Shown here in pieces: positions 8,939 to 18,253 of a stretch of DNA of 64,000 bases; position 1 is the first letter of the stretch, and every line of letters starts with the position of its first letter. The position numbers and the translations under genes were made by a program. This stretch comes from Campylobacter sp. (GTDB lineage: Bacteria; Campylobacterota; Campylobacteria; Campylobacterales; Campylobacteraceae). Where the stretch lies: NCBI RefSeq assembly GCF_030528245.1, contig NZ_JAUMZG010000002.1, positions 1 to 64,000 of the forward strand, given 5' to 3'. The notes under the pieces were generated by a model. It ran no database searches and was not told the DNA's origin. It saw nothing but the letters and a program-made list of their open reading frames with translations.

Positions 8939-9222
8939 GGCCTTCCTTAAAATTTTATGAAATGATCAAATCTTAGCAAAATTTTAAAGATTTTTACGCC
9001 ATCTATTTCCTCCGCATCAAATCACCTTGAGCGCGCCAAATTCACCCCCCAACCTCCTCCGCAAGCGTTTAAGAATTTGCGAAATTTAGGCACTTGTTGA
9101 GATGGCGATGATTGAAGGCCGCAGTATTTGCCGTGAAATTTCTGGGACCCAGTGCGGGGTGAGTGCGGGGGCTAGTGGGGGGCTTGGGGCAGGGTTTGAG
9201 GGAGCGAGATCTTAGCGCAGAT
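8939..9222. other. intergenic scar between lgtF and waaF; no gene seen
   Basis: This 284-base gap lies where C. jejuni carries a set of strain-variable LOS outer-core genes. I find no open frame with a ribosome site on either strand. The only structure is a direct repeat AGTGCGGGG (two copies, start to start 11 bases, about 9150-9170) and the waaF promoter region at the left. It may be the scar of a deletion or simply the ancestral short spacer. Confidence 0.5.
8970..8975 (-). promoter_or_regulatory. candidate -10 box for waaF
   Basis: On the minus strand TAAGAT lies about 31 bases upstream of the waaF ATG in an AT-rich patch of an otherwise G+C-rich gap. It would allow waaF to be transcribed independently of lgtF. 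Confidence 0.35.
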
Positions 9223-10140
9223 TCAACGCCACGAAATTTTTTTCTCCTTCAGGGTGCGTAAATAAAGCTCGTGATTGCAGGGCAGGGCGGCTCTGTCGTT
9301 TTCCTCGTGGTGAAGATGCCACGCTAGGGCGCTGAATTTTAGCCGCCTCAACTCCCCGCCGTTAAATAAAAAGCGCGCGACAAATTCGCTATCCTCCCTG
9401 CCCCAGCCTTCAAAATTTTCATTAAAGCCCTCCACCGCGTCAAAATCCTCCTTAAAAAAGCTCATATTGCAGCTTTTGATGCCCTTGATGAGGTCTTTTT
9501 TTTCAAAAAAATCCGCTCTTTTGGCGCTCAAGTTATAAACGAGGCGGGACAAAAGAGGGAATTTTTTTCCGCGAAAAGGCCCCCCACTCGTGCAATTTGC
9601 TCCCAGATTTGCCCCCAGCAAAGACGCGGTGCGTCCCGCATCCAAAAGTATCCTTGAGCCCTGCAGCAAAAGCCCCCGCCGCGCAAATTTCAAGTGCTCC
9701 TTGATGAAGCCGGGCTCCAAAACCATATCCCCATCGATGAGGATGATGTATGTGCCCCTTGCCTCTTTGACGGCGTTGTTCCTGCTTTTTGCCGCTCTAA
9801 AGCCTTTATCTTCTTGCCAAATGTGCTTGAGGGGGCAGGGGAAGGATTTTTGAAATTCGCTGATTAGGGTCGCTGTCTGTGCGCCGCTGCCATCATCTGC
9901 AATGATGACCTCAAGGGGTAAAGATTCAAGCCTCTCCACGCTTTCAAGCACGGCTTTAAGATAGGCGGGGCTATTGTAGGTGGTGATGATGAGGCTAGCG
10001 GGAGGGGATTTTTCTTTGAAATTTTGTCTCAGTTCATAAAGTTTGGCGTATTTAAAAAAGGCACCCAAAGCATTGCAAAAGGCTATCACAACGCCCCTGG
10101 ACCCGTAAACCACGCCCCTTTTTAAAAAATAATCCCGCAT
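9223..10140 (-). CDS. lgtF: LgtF C-terminal glycosyltransferase domain (GT2), out of frame with the N-terminal domain
   Basis: This is the second half of a two-domain LOS glucosyltransferase. In C. jejuni LgtF domain 1 adds glucose to heptose I and domain 2 adds glucose to heptose II. The segment has a GT2 fold (ASLIITTYNSPAYLKAV, DDGSGAQTATL, DGDMVLEPGF, GWGREDSEFVARF). It is open upstream to 10233 and joined to domain 1 through a run of 14 G at 10150-10163, where the frame shifts. ATG 10140 lies 9 bases after the G-run, which could itself act as a ribosome-binding sequence, and overlaps the end of the domain 1 frame. Separate, coupled translation is therefore possible (inference). Confidence 0.8.
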   Translation of the reverse strand: MRDYFLKRGVVYGSRGVVIAFCNALGAFFKYAKLYELRQNFKEKSPPASLIITTYNSPAYLKAVLESVERLESLPLEVIIADDGSGAQTATLISEFQKSFPCPLKHIWQEDKGFRAAKSRNNAVKEARGTYIILIDGDMVLEPGFIKEHLKFARRGLLLQGSRILLDAGRTASLLGANLGANCTSGGPFRGKKFPLLSRLVYNLSAKRADFFEKKDLIKGIKSCNMSFFKEDFDAVEGFNENFEGWGREDSEFVARFLFNGGELRRLKFSALAWHLHHEENDRAALPCNHELYLRTLKEKKISWR

Positions 10141-10781
10141 GAATTTAAACCCCCCCCCCCCCCTATGGCTCTTAGCATGGAGCCCTTTTTGGCTGGGTTT
10201 TGCCGGGCGTAAAGCTCTGAGTAGCGTTGACATTTCTCAAGCAGCCCATCGATGCCCTCATAAGCGTGGTGGCGCAAGGCGGATCGGAGGTGAATTTTTT
10301 GCGCCCCTGGCGGTAAAATGAGGCTTTCATGGACGAGGTTGTCGTTAAATTTTGTGAAATTTTTATTAAAAATTCTCCCCACAAAGTCCGGATGCCACCC
10401 ACAAGCCTTAATCCACTCCCCGCGGTAGAGATTTTTGCGCGGCAAATACAGCACCCAGTGGGGCTGCGGCTCTAAATTTTCTAGCTCTCTCAGGGCGCTA
10501 AATTCGAGCACTTCATCCGCATCAATGCTAAAAATCCACGCATGGCTAGCATAGCTCAAAGCCTTATTTTTAAGCGCGCCAAAGCCAATAAAGGGGCTGC
10601 TTTCGATGCGAAGGGCGGGGAAGGTTTTTTGAAAATCCTTAGCGATGGTGAGGGTCTTGTCCGTGCTTTCATTATCCAAAAGCACGATTTGACCGAATTC
10701 TTTGAGGGAATTTAAACACGCGGCCAGGGTATTTTGGGCGTTTTTGACGATGATGATGGCGCTGATTTTTTGCAAATCCAT
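10122..10781 (-). CDS. lgtF: LgtF N-terminal glycosyltransferase domain (WaaE/KdtX-like), ends just after the poly-G run
   Basis: This 219-residue frame encodes the first GT2 domain of LgtF (ISAIIIVKNAQNTLAAC, LLDNESTDKT, FSIDADEVLE, HESLILPPGAQKIH), predicted to put beta-glucose on heptose I of the LOS core. It starts at ATG 10781, overlapping the waaM stop as TGATG. With 14 G at 10150-10163 the frame runs through a short glycine stretch and stops at 10122. With 12 or 15 G it would continue into domain 2 and give about 519 residues, close to the roughly 515-residue C. jejuni LgtF. This state is therefore read as domain 1 on, domain 2 off or split. Confidence 0.88.
   Translation of the reverse strand: MDLQKISAIIIVKNAQNTLAACLNSLKEFGQIVLLDNESTDKTLTIAKDFQKTFPALRIESSPFIGFGALKNKALSYASHAWIFSIDADEVLEFSALRELENLEPQPHWVLYLPRKNLYRGEWIKACGWHPDFVGRIFNKNFTKFNDNLVHESLILPPGAQKIHLRSALRHHAYEGIDGLLEKCQRYSELYARQNPAKKGSMLRAIGGGGGLNSCGIIF
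10150..10163 (-). repeat. mononucleotide run G14 (minus strand), probable phase-variation switch in lgtF
   Basis: The plus strand shows fourteen consecutive C, flanked by A and TATGG. Long G/C runs are the standard slipped-strand switches of Campylobacter surface-structure genes. This is the only run above 8 seen in the window. It sits between the two catalytic domains of lgtF, not at the gene start. G12 and G15 fuse the domains; G13 gives a stop directly after the run; G14 gives a stop 9 codons after it. Confidence 0.92.
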
Positions 10782-11659
10782 CAGCCCTCCTCATAAATTT
10801 TAGCGCTAAAACTGCGAAAGCGTTTGTGAAAGAAAAAATACTCATCGGGCTTAAATTTGATCATTTCCTCGCAGCTTTTTGCCTGATGCTGGGTGAGCTC
10901 TAAAAGCGAGCGCTCTATCCCGTCCACCGCCTCAAAGCAGCGGATGTGAAAGCCCTTTTGCCCCTGATAGACAAAGCAGGGGATGAGGAGGGCGCCCGTT
11001 TTTTTCGCCAAGACGCTAGCGCCGAGTAAAAAATTGACCTCTTTTCCAAAAAATTCCAGTCGCATCGCCTCATTGTCCGCGCAATCCTGATCGGTCAAAA
11101 TCCCAAGCGTGCGTCCGTTTTTCAGGGCTTTGAGCATTTTTTTAAGTCCACCTTTTTTATCGATGAGCTCGATGTCAAATTGCGTGCGGTTTTGGCTTAG
11201 AATTTTATCCATAGCCTTGCTGTCAAGCCTCCTGCCGACTATGGAGATGGGGGCAAACCTCGCCGCAAAGGCTAGGGGTGCTAGCTCCCAGTTGCCATAG
11301 TGCGCGGTGGTGAGGATGAGGGGGCGACTGCTTTCTAGGGCGGCGGCTAGGATGTGCGGCTCGTCAAAATGGGCTTTGGCGAGGATTTTTGCGGGGGTGG
11401 TGTTTTGATTTTGCAGGCAGTCGATGCCAAAATGGGCAAAATTGGCGTAAATTTTTTGAGCGATGTGCTTTCTTTGGGCGGGGGAGTGATCGGGGAAGCA
11501 AATTTTAAGATTGGTGTCGATGATTTTGCGGTGTTTTTGATCGCACAAAAAGACGATTTTGGCGACAATTTGAGCGAGGAGCTTGAGCGCAAAGCGCGGC
11601 AGCAGGGTAACCAGACACTTCAAAACATAGTAAAGCGCAAGATAAATTTTATCCCTCAT
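10781..11659 (-). CDS. waaM: lipid A lauroyl/acyl transferase
   Basis: This 292-residue HtrB/LpxL-family protein adds a secondary acyl chain to Kdo-lipid A at the inner membrane. It has one N-terminal membrane segment (YLALYYVLKCLVTLLP), the catalytic H-x4-E motif in TTAHYGNWELAPL, and TDQDCADNEAMRLEFFGK downstream. The frame is open to 11827, but the start is taken at ATG 11659 (MRDKIYLALYY), which overlaps the waaC end by 11 bases and gives the family length. waaC-waaM-lgtF is the same order as in C. jejuni. Confidence 0.9.
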   Translation of the reverse strand: MRDKIYLALYYVLKCLVTLLPRFALKLLAQIVAKIVFLCDQKHRKIIDTNLKICFPDHSPAQRKHIAQKIYANFAHFGIDCLQNQNTTPAKILAKAHFDEPHILAAALESSRPLILTTAHYGNWELAPLAFAARFAPISIVGRRLDSKAMDKILSQNRTQFDIELIDKKGGLKKMLKALKNGRTLGILTDQDCADNEAMRLEFFGKEVNFLLGASVLAKKTGALLIPCFVYQGQKGFHIRCFEAVDGIERSLLELTQHQAKSCEEMIKFKPDEYFFFHKRFRSFSAKIYEEG

Positions 11660-12683
11660 CCAGCAGATCCTTAGCCAAAGCGAAAATTTCCTCCTCGTCG
11701 ATCCTGCGGATGCAAAAATCACTCTTGTCGAATTTGAAATTTTTATTTTTGTTGAATTTTTTCCCCGCGTTGATGCTTTTGTTTTGAGGCCCCAAAAGGC
11801 ACACTCTCTTGTCCCAGCTCGCCCCAAAAATCGTAATGGAGGGCTTATTCATCGCAAAGGCTAGGTGGGTGGGCCCGCTGTCATTGCCGATGATGAGGCG
11901 CATCATTTTGGTGAGGGCGATGAGCTCTTGCAGGCTGAGGCGTGGCAGGAGAACGAGGCGATCTTGGTCCATTTTACCAAGCTCCATAAGCTCCTGGGCG
12001 AATTTTTTCTCCCCCTCGCTGCCCCAGGCGAGGAAGATGCGAATTTGCGCATCGTAAGCGATGAGGAGTTTGCACAAAATGGCCAGGCGGGTTTGGGGGT
12101 AGATTTTATTTTCCACGCTAGAGCCTGTGTGGATGAGGATGTTTTTGTGCTCAAAATTTAAATTCAATCGCCTTTGAAGCTCTTCTTTGAGGGTGGGATT
12201 GGCTACGAAGAGGGGTCGTTTGAAGTGGATTTCGCGCGGCTCAAAGGGGGCGTTGAGGGCGAAAGCAGCGAGGCTGAGGTAGCGCACAAAGACATTTTCG
12301 TTGTAGCTGATGCTGAGTTTTTGGTTGTAAAAATTATGCGCGAGGCTTTCCCTGAGGCTGTTTTTGTCAAAGCCGAAGGTGTTATAACTCAAAATGCGGC
12401 TCACAAGGGCGGACTTGATGAGTCCCTGCAGGTCAAGCACAGCGTCGTAGTTGTTTTTCCTCGCCTCAAGAAGGATTGTGAGGGCGGGGAGGAGTTTTTT
12501 TTCTTTCAGGGGCAGGGCGTAGATCCTGTCGATGTGCCTGTGATCGCTTAAAATTTCTTTAAATTTTTCATCCACAAACCAATGAATTTCAATGTCCGAC
12601 TTGAAGGCCTTAATGAACTGCAAAACAATGGCGCTTTGGATGATGTCCCCCAGTGCTGAGAGGCGAACGATGGCTATCTTCAT
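11649..12683 (-). CDS. waaC: ADP-heptose:LOS heptosyltransferase I
   Basis: This 344-residue GT9-family protein transfers the first heptose to Kdo of the LOS core. The N terminus MKIAIVRLSALGDIIQSAIV, HTGSSVENKIYP and LIIGNDSGPTHLAFAMNKPSITIFG are family features. It is the first gene of the leftward LOS core operon and is divergent from the exonuclease gene at 12750. Together with waaF it defines the two-heptose inner core on which LgtF acts. Confidence 0.93.
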   Translation of the reverse strand: MKIAIVRLSALGDIIQSAIVLQFIKAFKSDIEIHWFVDEKFKEILSDHRHIDRIYALPLKEKKLLPALTILLEARKNNYDAVLDLQGLIKSALVSRILSYNTFGFDKNSLRESLAHNFYNQKLSISYNENVFVRYLSLAAFALNAPFEPREIHFKRPLFVANPTLKEELQRRLNLNFEHKNILIHTGSSVENKIYPQTRLAILCKLLIAYDAQIRIFLAWGSEGEKKFAQELMELGKMDQDRLVLLPRLSLQELIALTKMMRLIIGNDSGPTHLAFAMNKPSITIFGASWDKRVCLLGPQNKSINAGKKFNKNKNFKFDKSDFCIRRIDEEEIFALAKDLLDEG

Positions 12684-12710
12684 GGCAACCTAATGATAAA
12701 AATTTTTGGC

Positions 12711-12716
12711 TAGAAT
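12711..12716 (+). promoter_or_regulatory. candidate -10 box upstream of the exonuclease gene
   Basis: TAGAAT lies 34 bases upstream of the start at 12750 within the wider string TTTTGGCTAGAATTTT. The same 16-base string recurs exactly upstream of pglE at 23996-24011. Confidence 0.5.
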
Positions 12717-12749
12717 TTTAGCCCAATCAAATGAAAAAGGTTAAACGGG

Positions 12750-13538
12750 ATGAAAAACGAGGGCTATATTTGCGTTTTTGACTGCGAGGCGGTGCCGGAT
12801 GCGGCTTTGATACGGCGTACTTTGGGCTTTGAGGGGAGTGATGAGGCGGTGAGCCTTCGGGCACTGGAGTGGCAAAAGGAGCAGAGTGGGAGTGAGTTTT
12901 TACCCCTGCCCTACCATCAAATCGTAAGCATTTGCGCGGTGATAGCCGATAGCTTTGGTCGCTTCATCAAGGTCAATAAAATCGACGGCGAGGACGAGGC
13001 GCAGATGCTGAGGAATTTTTTCGCCTTTGTGGATAAAACGCAGCCCAAATTGGTGAGCTTCAACGGGAAAAATTACGACTGTCCCTTGCTGATTTTAAGG
13101 GCGCTCAAGCACAAGATCAGGGCCCAGACCTACCTAGACACTACGGACAAATGGAACAACTACAAAACGCGCTTTTCAGAGCTGAAGCATTGCGATTTGC
13201 TGGAGGTCTTGGGTGCGGGTAGGGGCGGACTGCGGCTTGATAGCCTTTGTGCGATGGTGGGACTACCGGGGAAGTATGAAATTTGCGGGGATGCCGTGCT
13301 GGGGCTTTTTTACCAAAACAAGCTGGAAAAAATCCACGAATACTGCGAAAGCGACGCCCTCAACACCTACTTGCTTTTTTTGAGATATGAGCTGATTAAG
13401 GGAAATTTAAGTGATGCGGATTATGCGCAGTATTTGCATCGGGTGCGGGAGTATCTGGGTGAAAAAAAGGCTCACAGGGCTTACAAGGAGGTTTTTATTA
13501 GGGTTTGTGAGGAAGAAATTTCAAAATCAAGCGTTTAA
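12750..13538 (+). CDS. predicted 3'-5' exonuclease, PolB-like DEDD family
   Basis: This 262-residue protein resembles predicted PolB-like 3'-5' exonucleases. The DEDD acidic motifs are recognisable: FDCEAVPD near the N terminus, LVSFNGKNYDCPLL in the middle and YCESDALNTYLLF near the C terminus. It would trim single-stranded DNA ends, but the role in the cell is not known. C. jejuni has a homologue (Cj1132c) at the same place between waaC and gne. It has a candidate -10 box and lies 48 bases before galE. Confidence 0.8.
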   Translation: MKNEGYICVFDCEAVPDAALIRRTLGFEGSDEAVSLRALEWQKEQSGSEFLPLPYHQIVSICAVIADSFGRFIKVNKIDGEDEAQMLRNFFAFVDKTQPKLVSFNGKNYDCPLLILRALKHKIRAQTYLDTTDKWNNYKTRFSELKHCDLLEVLGAGRGGLRLDSLCAMVGLPGKYEICGDAVLGLFYQNKLEKIHEYCESDALNTYLLFLRYELIKGNLSDADYAQYLHRVREYLGEKKAHRAYKEVFIRVCEEEISKSSV

Positions 13539-13543
13539 AAAAC

Positions 13544-13554
13544 TACAATAAAAT
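13544..13554 (+). promoter_or_regulatory. candidate promoter -10 region for galE and the pgl genes
   Basis: The string TACAATAAAAT, containing two overlapping -10-like hexamers (TACAAT, TAAAAT), lies 33-43 bases before the galE start. A strong AAGGAAGGG ribosome site follows at about 13577-13585. It would be the head promoter of the galE-pglK-pglH-I-J-B-A-C-D run. Confidence 0.45.
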
Positions 13555-13586
13555 AGCGCCAAATCATCTTTTTTCAAGGAAGGGCA

Positions 13587-14573
13587 ATGAAAATTCTAAT
13601 CAGCGGCGGGGCGGGCTATATCGGCTCGCATACCCTGCGGCAGTTTTTAAACACCCCGCACGAGCTTTGCGTTTTGGATAATCTCAGCAAGGGCTCCAAA
13701 ATAGCCCTTGAGGACTTGAGAAGCCTTGGGGACTTTGCATTTTTCCAGCAGGATTTGAGTGATTTTAGGGCAGTGAAAGCGCTTTTTGCGAGGGAAAAAT
13801 TCGACGCGGTGGTGCATTTTGCGGCGAGCATTGAGGTCTTTGAAAGTGTGCAAAACCCGTTAAAATACTATCAAAATAATACCGCCAACACCACGAATTT
13901 GATCGAGGCCTGCCTAGAAAATGATGTGAATCGGTTCATCTTTTCCTCCACGGCAGCCACCTACGGCGAGCCCCAAAGCCCTGTGGTGAGTGAAGAAAGC
14001 CCCCTTTTGCCCATCAATCCCTACGGCCGCTCCAAGCTGATGAGCGAGGAGGTTTTGCGCGATGCTAGCCGCGCAGTGCCCGAATTCAAGCATTGCATTT
14101 TGCGCTATTTCAATGTCGCAGGTGCTTGCATGGACTTCAAGCTCGGCCAACGCTACCCCAAGGCCACCCTGCTCATCAAGGTCGCCGCAGAGTGCGCCGC
14201 AGGAAAACGGGATAAGCTTTATATTTTTGGCGACGATTACGACACGAAGGACGGCACTTGCGTGAGGGATTTCATCCATGTGGATGACATCTCAAGCGCG
14301 CATTTGGCGGCCCTGTCCTATCTAGAGGATGGTCAGAGCACGGTCTTTAATGTCGGCTACGGGCATGGCTTTTCGGTCAAGGAGGTCATCGCGGCGATGA
14401 AGAGGGTAAGCGGGGTGGACTTTGCCGTGGAGCTAGCCCCGCGCCGTGCTGGGGATCCTTCTGTGTTGATTGCGGATGCGCGTAAAATCCGTGAAAAAAC
14501 GAGCTGGAGGCCTAAATTTGACGATCTAGAGCTCATCTGCAAATCCGCCTACGCTTGGGAGAAGCAGTGCTGA
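13587..14573 (+). CDS. gne: UDP-N-acetylglucosamine/UDP-glucose 4-epimerase
   Basis: This 328-residue short-chain dehydrogenase-type epimerase interconverts UDP-GlcNAc/UDP-GalNAc and UDP-Glc/UDP-Gal. The NAD-binding GGAGYIGSH is at the N terminus, SSTAATYG and the catalytic Tyr-Lys pair in YGRSK lie near residues 125-150, and [12 protein letters not shown] follows. In C. jejuni the enzyme (Gne, once called galE) supplies UDP-GalNAc for the N-glycan, LOS and capsule. Its place directly before pglK, with a 7-base overlap, fits supply of GalNAc for PglA, PglJ and PglH. Confidence 0.93.
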   Translation: MKILISGGAGYIGSHTLRQFLNTPHELCVLDNLSKGSKIALEDLRSLGDFAFFQQDLSDFRAVKALFAREKFDAVVHFAASIEVFESVQNPLKYYQNNTANTTNLIEACLENDVNRFIFSSTAATYGEPQSPVVSEESPLLPINPYGRSKLMSEEVLRDASRAVPEFKHCILRYFNVAGACMDFKLGQRYPKATLLIKVAAECAAGKRDKLYIFGDDYDTKDGTCVRDFIHVDDISSAHLAALSYLEDGQSTVFNVGYGHGFSVKEVIAAMKRVSGVDFAVELAPRRAGDPSVLIADARKIREKTSWRPKFDDLELICKSAYAWEKQC

Positions 14574-16264
14574 AAAAGCTTTTTTTTGTGCTCGATCGTG
14601 AAGATAAGCGCTTTTTGTTTTTTTTGCTAGGCTTTTCGGTGCTGATTTCTTTCATCGAGACCTTCGCGATCTCGCTCATCATGCCCTTTGTGGCCTTGGC
14701 GAGTGATTTTTCTTATTTTGAAAAAATCGAACCCTTAAATTCCCTCAGGCAAATTTTAAACCGCCCCGCCTATGAAATCGTGGCCTATTTTGGGGGGGTT
14801 TTGATTTTTTTCTACCTCCTGCGTGCCCTGCTCAATGGCTATTATTTCAACCTCTTAGCGCGCTTTGCAAAGGGCAGATACCACAAGCTTTCTTCTAAAA
14901 TTTTTGCAAAATTCTTGCGCCTTCCCTACGAAAATTTCACCCGAAAAACCCACTCCGAAATCCTCAAAGCCACCACAGGCGAGGTCTTCAACCTCACCAC
15001 CATGCTCGCCTCCTTTTTACTGATGATGAGCGAGCTTTTTGTCGTGCTTTTACTCTACGTACTCATGCTTTTCATCAGCTATAAAATCACGCTTTTTTTG
15101 AGCCTTTTTATGCTTTTTAACGCCCTAGTTTTGGTAAAAATTCTAGGCCCTAGCATCAAAAGAGCCGGACTGAAAAGGGAGAGCGCGATGCGGAGCTTTT
15201 TTGAAATCCTCAACACGAATTTAAACAATTTCAAACTCATCAAGCTAAGGGGCAAAGAGGGCGGGATTGTGAGGCTTTTTGAAAGGCAGAGCGAGGCCTT
15301 TTCACGCGCGAATATCACCAACGAAAGCCTAGCCGCCATCCCCAGAATTTACCTTGAGGCGGTGGGTTTTTCCGTGCTGGTTTTCATCGTGGTTTTTTTG
15401 ATTTTGAAGGACGAAAGCGACATTTCCAACATCCTCTCCACCATATCCATCTTCGTCCTAGCCCTCTACCGACTGATGCCAAGCGCCAATCGCATCATCA
15501 CAAGCTATCACGATTTGATCTACCATCGCTCCTCTTTGGACATCATTTACGGGGCGCTTGGGCAGGAGGAAGAGCGCTTAAACGATGGTAAAATCACCTT
15601 TCAAAATGAAATTGCTCTCAAAAATTTAAGCTTTGCTTACGAGGGGAAAAAGGCGCTTTTTTCTGGGCTTGATTTTCGCCTCAAAAAGGGCGAGAAAATC
15701 GCCCTCGTGGGTGAGAGCGGCGCTGGCAAGAGCACCTTGGTCGATCTCATCCTCTCGCTTCTCAAGCCACAGCAGGGGCAAATTCTCATCGACGGCGTGC
15801 CCTTGAGCGCAAAGAATTTAAAACGCTACCGCCAAAAAATCGGCTACATCCCCCAGCAAATTTACCTTTTCAACGACAGCATCGCCAACAATATCGCCTT
15901 CGGGGACGCACTTGATGCAGCAAGGCTCGAGCGTGTCGTGCGTCAGGCAAATTTACAGGGCTTCATCGAGAGCTTGGAGGAGGGGCTTGAGAGCAGGGTT
16001 GGCGATGGGGGTGCTAGGCTTAGCGGGGGGCAAAAGCAGCGCATCGCCATCGCCAGAGTGCTTTATTCTGAGCCTGAAATTCTCGTGCTTGACGAGGCGA
16101 CTTCGGCTTTGGACAGCGAAAGCGAGGCGAAGATCATGGAAGAAATTTATAAAATTTCTCGCGATAAAACCCTCATCATCATCGCCCACCGCCTCTCAAC
16201 CATAGAAAAATGCGACAAAATTTACAGGGTGAGCGAGGGTTGCGTGAGGGAGGAGGCACGGTGA
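14567..16264 (+). CDS. pglK: ABC-type flippase for the lipid-linked heptasaccharide
   Basis: This 565-residue half-transporter moves undecaprenyl-diphosphate heptasaccharide to the periplasmic face for PglB. The N-terminal half has six predicted membrane helices. The C-terminal ATPase has Walker [10 protein letters not shown], signature [13 protein letters not shown], Walker [14 protein letters not shown] and the switch histidine in [10 protein letters not shown] chose GTG 14567, which overlaps the gne stop by 7 bases and gives the C. jejuni PglK length (about 564), over an upstream TTG at 14555. Confidence 0.95.
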   Translation: MLKKLFFVLDREDKRFLFFLLGFSVLISFIETFAISLIMPFVALASDFSYFEKIEPLNSLRQILNRPAYEIVAYFGGVLIFFYLLRALLNGYYFNLLARFAKGRYHKLSSKIFAKFLRLPYENFTRKTHSEILKATTGEVFNLTTMLASFLLMMSELFVVLLLYVLMLFISYKITLFLSLFMLFNALVLVKILGPSIKRAGLKRESAMRSFFEILNTNLNNFKLIKLRGKEGGIVRLFERQSEAFSRANITNESLAAIPRIYLEAVGFSVLVFIVVFLILKDESDISNILSTISIFVLALYRLMPSANRIITSYHDLIYHRSSLDIIYGALGQEEERLNDGKITFQNEIALKNLSFAYEGKKALFSGLDFRLKKGEKIALVGESGAGKSTLVDLILSLLKPQQGQILIDGVPLSAKNLKRYRQKIGYIPQQIYLFNDSIANNIAFGDALDAARLERVVRQANLQGFIESLEEGLESRVGDGGARLSGGQKQRIAIARVLYSEPEILVLDEATSALDSESEAKIMEEIYKISRDKTLIIIAHRLSTIEKCDKIYRVSEGCVREEAR

Positions 16265-17334
16265 AAATCACCTTCATCATCGCGACCCTAAATTCAGGCG
16301 GGGCCGAGCGTGTGCTCGTAACCCTAGCCAACGCACTTTGCGAGGATCATGAGGTGCGCATCATCAAATTCCACCCCGAGCCTTCTTTTTACCCGCTGGA
16401 TGCTAGAGTGGGGCTTAAAACCCTGCCGCAGTTTCGTTTTGATAGCCTTTACCACAAAATCGCCAGTCGTTTTAAGAAATTTTTTGCCCTGCGCAAGGCC
16501 TTGAAGGAGGCGGCGGCGGAGGTTTTTGTCTCTTTTTTGGACACGACCAATATCGCTTGCATTGCCGCCAAAATCGGCCTTAAAACCCCACTCATCATCA
16601 GCGAGCATAGCAATGAGGCCTATTTGAAGCCTCAAATTTGGAGGCTTTTGAGGCGTCTTAGCTATCCTCACGCGGCGGCGCTGACCGTGCTTGGGAGCAG
16701 TGATAAGGCTTATTATGAGGGCTTTGTGGGGAGGGTGCGCTTGCTTTATAATCCTTGTCATTTCAGTGCTTTGGAGCGAAAAGAAAATTTTGAAAAGAAA
16801 AATTCCGTGCTTTTTATCGGGCGCTTGGATGAAAACAAAAATCCCGCGATGTTTTTAAGGGCTGTGTCGCTTTTGGATGAGAATTTGCGGCGGGGTTGTG
16901 AATTCCTCATCGCGGGGGAGGGTGCGCTGAGGGAGGGGCTTGAAATTTTGGCGAAAAATTCAAACATCCCCGTGCGTTTTTTGGGGAGGGTTGAGGACAT
17001 TGCCGCGCTTTATGAGAGCGCGAGGGTGCTTTGCCTTTGCTCCTTTGTGGAGGGGCTGCCGACGGTTTTGATTGAGAGTTTGTATTTTGAGGTGTGCAGA
17101 ATTTCAAGCCGCTATCACGACGGCGCGGCGGATTTGATCGAAGATGAAAAGGATGGGCTTTTGGTGGGGGTGGATGATGAGAGGGCTTTGGCGGAGGCCT
17201 TGACGCGCGTTTTGGGGGATGAAAATTTGAGGCAAAAGCTCGTGCAAAATGCCAAAAAAAGGCAGGGAGATTTTGAAATAAACGGCATTAAAAAGCAGTG
17301 GCTTGGGCTGATGGAGGAGGTGCGGGATGCCTAA
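16261..17334 (+). CDS. pglH: N-glycan GalNAc polymerase (GT4)
   Basis: This 357-residue GT4 glycosyltransferase adds the last three alpha-1,4-GalNAc residues to the lipid-linked N-glycan at the cytoplasmic membrane face. The N terminus has [22 protein letters not shown], the middle [11 protein letters not shown], and the donor-binding region [16 protein letters not shown] and [16 protein letters not shown] chose GTG 16261, overlapping the pglK stop by 4 bases (GTGA). C. jejuni PglH has the same N terminus. Confidence 0.95.
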   Translation: MKITFIIATLNSGGAERVLVTLANALCEDHEVRIIKFHPEPSFYPLDARVGLKTLPQFRFDSLYHKIASRFKKFFALRKALKEAAAEVFVSFLDTTNIACIAAKIGLKTPLIISEHSNEAYLKPQIWRLLRRLSYPHAAALTVLGSSDKAYYEGFVGRVRLLYNPCHFSALERKENFEKKNSVLFIGRLDENKNPAMFLRAVSLLDENLRRGCEFLIAGEGALREGLEILAKNSNIPVRFLGRVEDIAALYESARVLCLCSFVEGLPTVLIESLYFEVCRISSRYHDGAADLIEDEKDGLLVGVDDERALAEALTRVLGDENLRQKLVQNAKKRQGDFEINGIKKQWLGLMEEVRDA

Positions 17335-18253
17335 GCTTTCCATCATCGTGCCGACTTTTAGGAGGCCCCTGCTGCTTCGGGGTGCGGTGGAGAGCATCTT
17401 GGCGCAGGACTTTGCGGACTATGAAATCATCATCAGTGATGACAACTCAGGCGATGAAACGGACGAGCTGGCGCGTGAGCTAGAGCGCAGGGATGCGCGG
17501 GTGAAATATGTCCTAAATTCCCGCTACAAGCAGGGACCCAATGGTAATAAAAACAATGGCCTAGATCACGCTGGCGGCGAATTTGTAGCCTTTTTGGACG
17601 ATGATGATGCGCTTTTGGCTGGGGCCTTGAGCACGCTGATGCGAAAGGCTGAGGAGGGCTATGCGCATGTGATGGCTAATTGCGTCATTGAGCGCGATGG
17701 GGTGAGGGGAGAGCTTAGTGGTAGGGGGCTACAGGAGGATGGGGAGCTTTGTAAAAAGGACTTTTTGCTGCAGAAATTTCACGGGGAATTTTTTAGCGTT
17801 TTTAAAAAATCCCTGCTGCAAAACGAGCGCTTTGATGAGGAATTTTATGGCAATGAGGCCACGCTTTGGGTGCATTTATACGCGCAAAGGACCTTTTACA
17901 TCCACAAGGCTTTGCGCATTTATCGCGTTTTTAGGGAGGATAGCGTAACTTTGGGAGCGGAGAAAAATGCCTTTCGTGTTTATCTTGGCTATTTGAGGCT
18001 GGCTGAAATTTTAGAAGAGGAGCTTGAAAAAAGCGGGGATGGGGACTATAAAAGGGTGTGCGCGAGTCATTACAAGATGGCGGCCTATTATGCGAAATTC
18101 GCCAGGGCGCACAAGGCAATGCTTTTTTGCCTTTATAAAAGCTTAAAAACCCGTCCCAATCTCCCCGCCATAGTCCTGCTTTGCCTCAGTCCTCTGCCCT
18201 GCTCTTTCGTGAAATTTTTATCAAAAATAAGGGTAGCCCTATGCAAAAACTAG
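17327..18253 (+). CDS. pglI: N-glycan branching glucosyltransferase (GT2)
   Basis: This 308-residue GT2 enzyme adds the single beta-1,3-glucose branch to the GalNAc chain. The fold is seen in LSIIVPTFRRPLLLRGAVES, IISDDNSGDET and the metal-binding AFLDDDDALLAGAL. A hydrophobic segment near residues 280-300 suggests membrane association. It overlaps pglH by 8 bases and pglJ by 13. PglI is the one dispensable transferase in C. jejuni; the intact gene predicts a branched glycan here. Confidence 0.93.
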   Translation: MPKLSIIVPTFRRPLLLRGAVESILAQDFADYEIIISDDNSGDETDELARELERRDARVKYVLNSRYKQGPNGNKNNGLDHAGGEFVAFLDDDDALLAGALSTLMRKAEEGYAHVMANCVIERDGVRGELSGRGLQEDGELCKKDFLLQKFHGEFFSVFKKSLLQNERFDEEFYGNEATLWVHLYAQRTFYIHKALRIYRVFREDSVTLGAEKNAFRVYLGYLRLAEILEEELEKSGDGDYKRVCASHYKMAAYYAKFARAHKAMLFCLYKSLKTRPNLPAIVLLCLSPLPCSFVKFLSKIRVALCKN

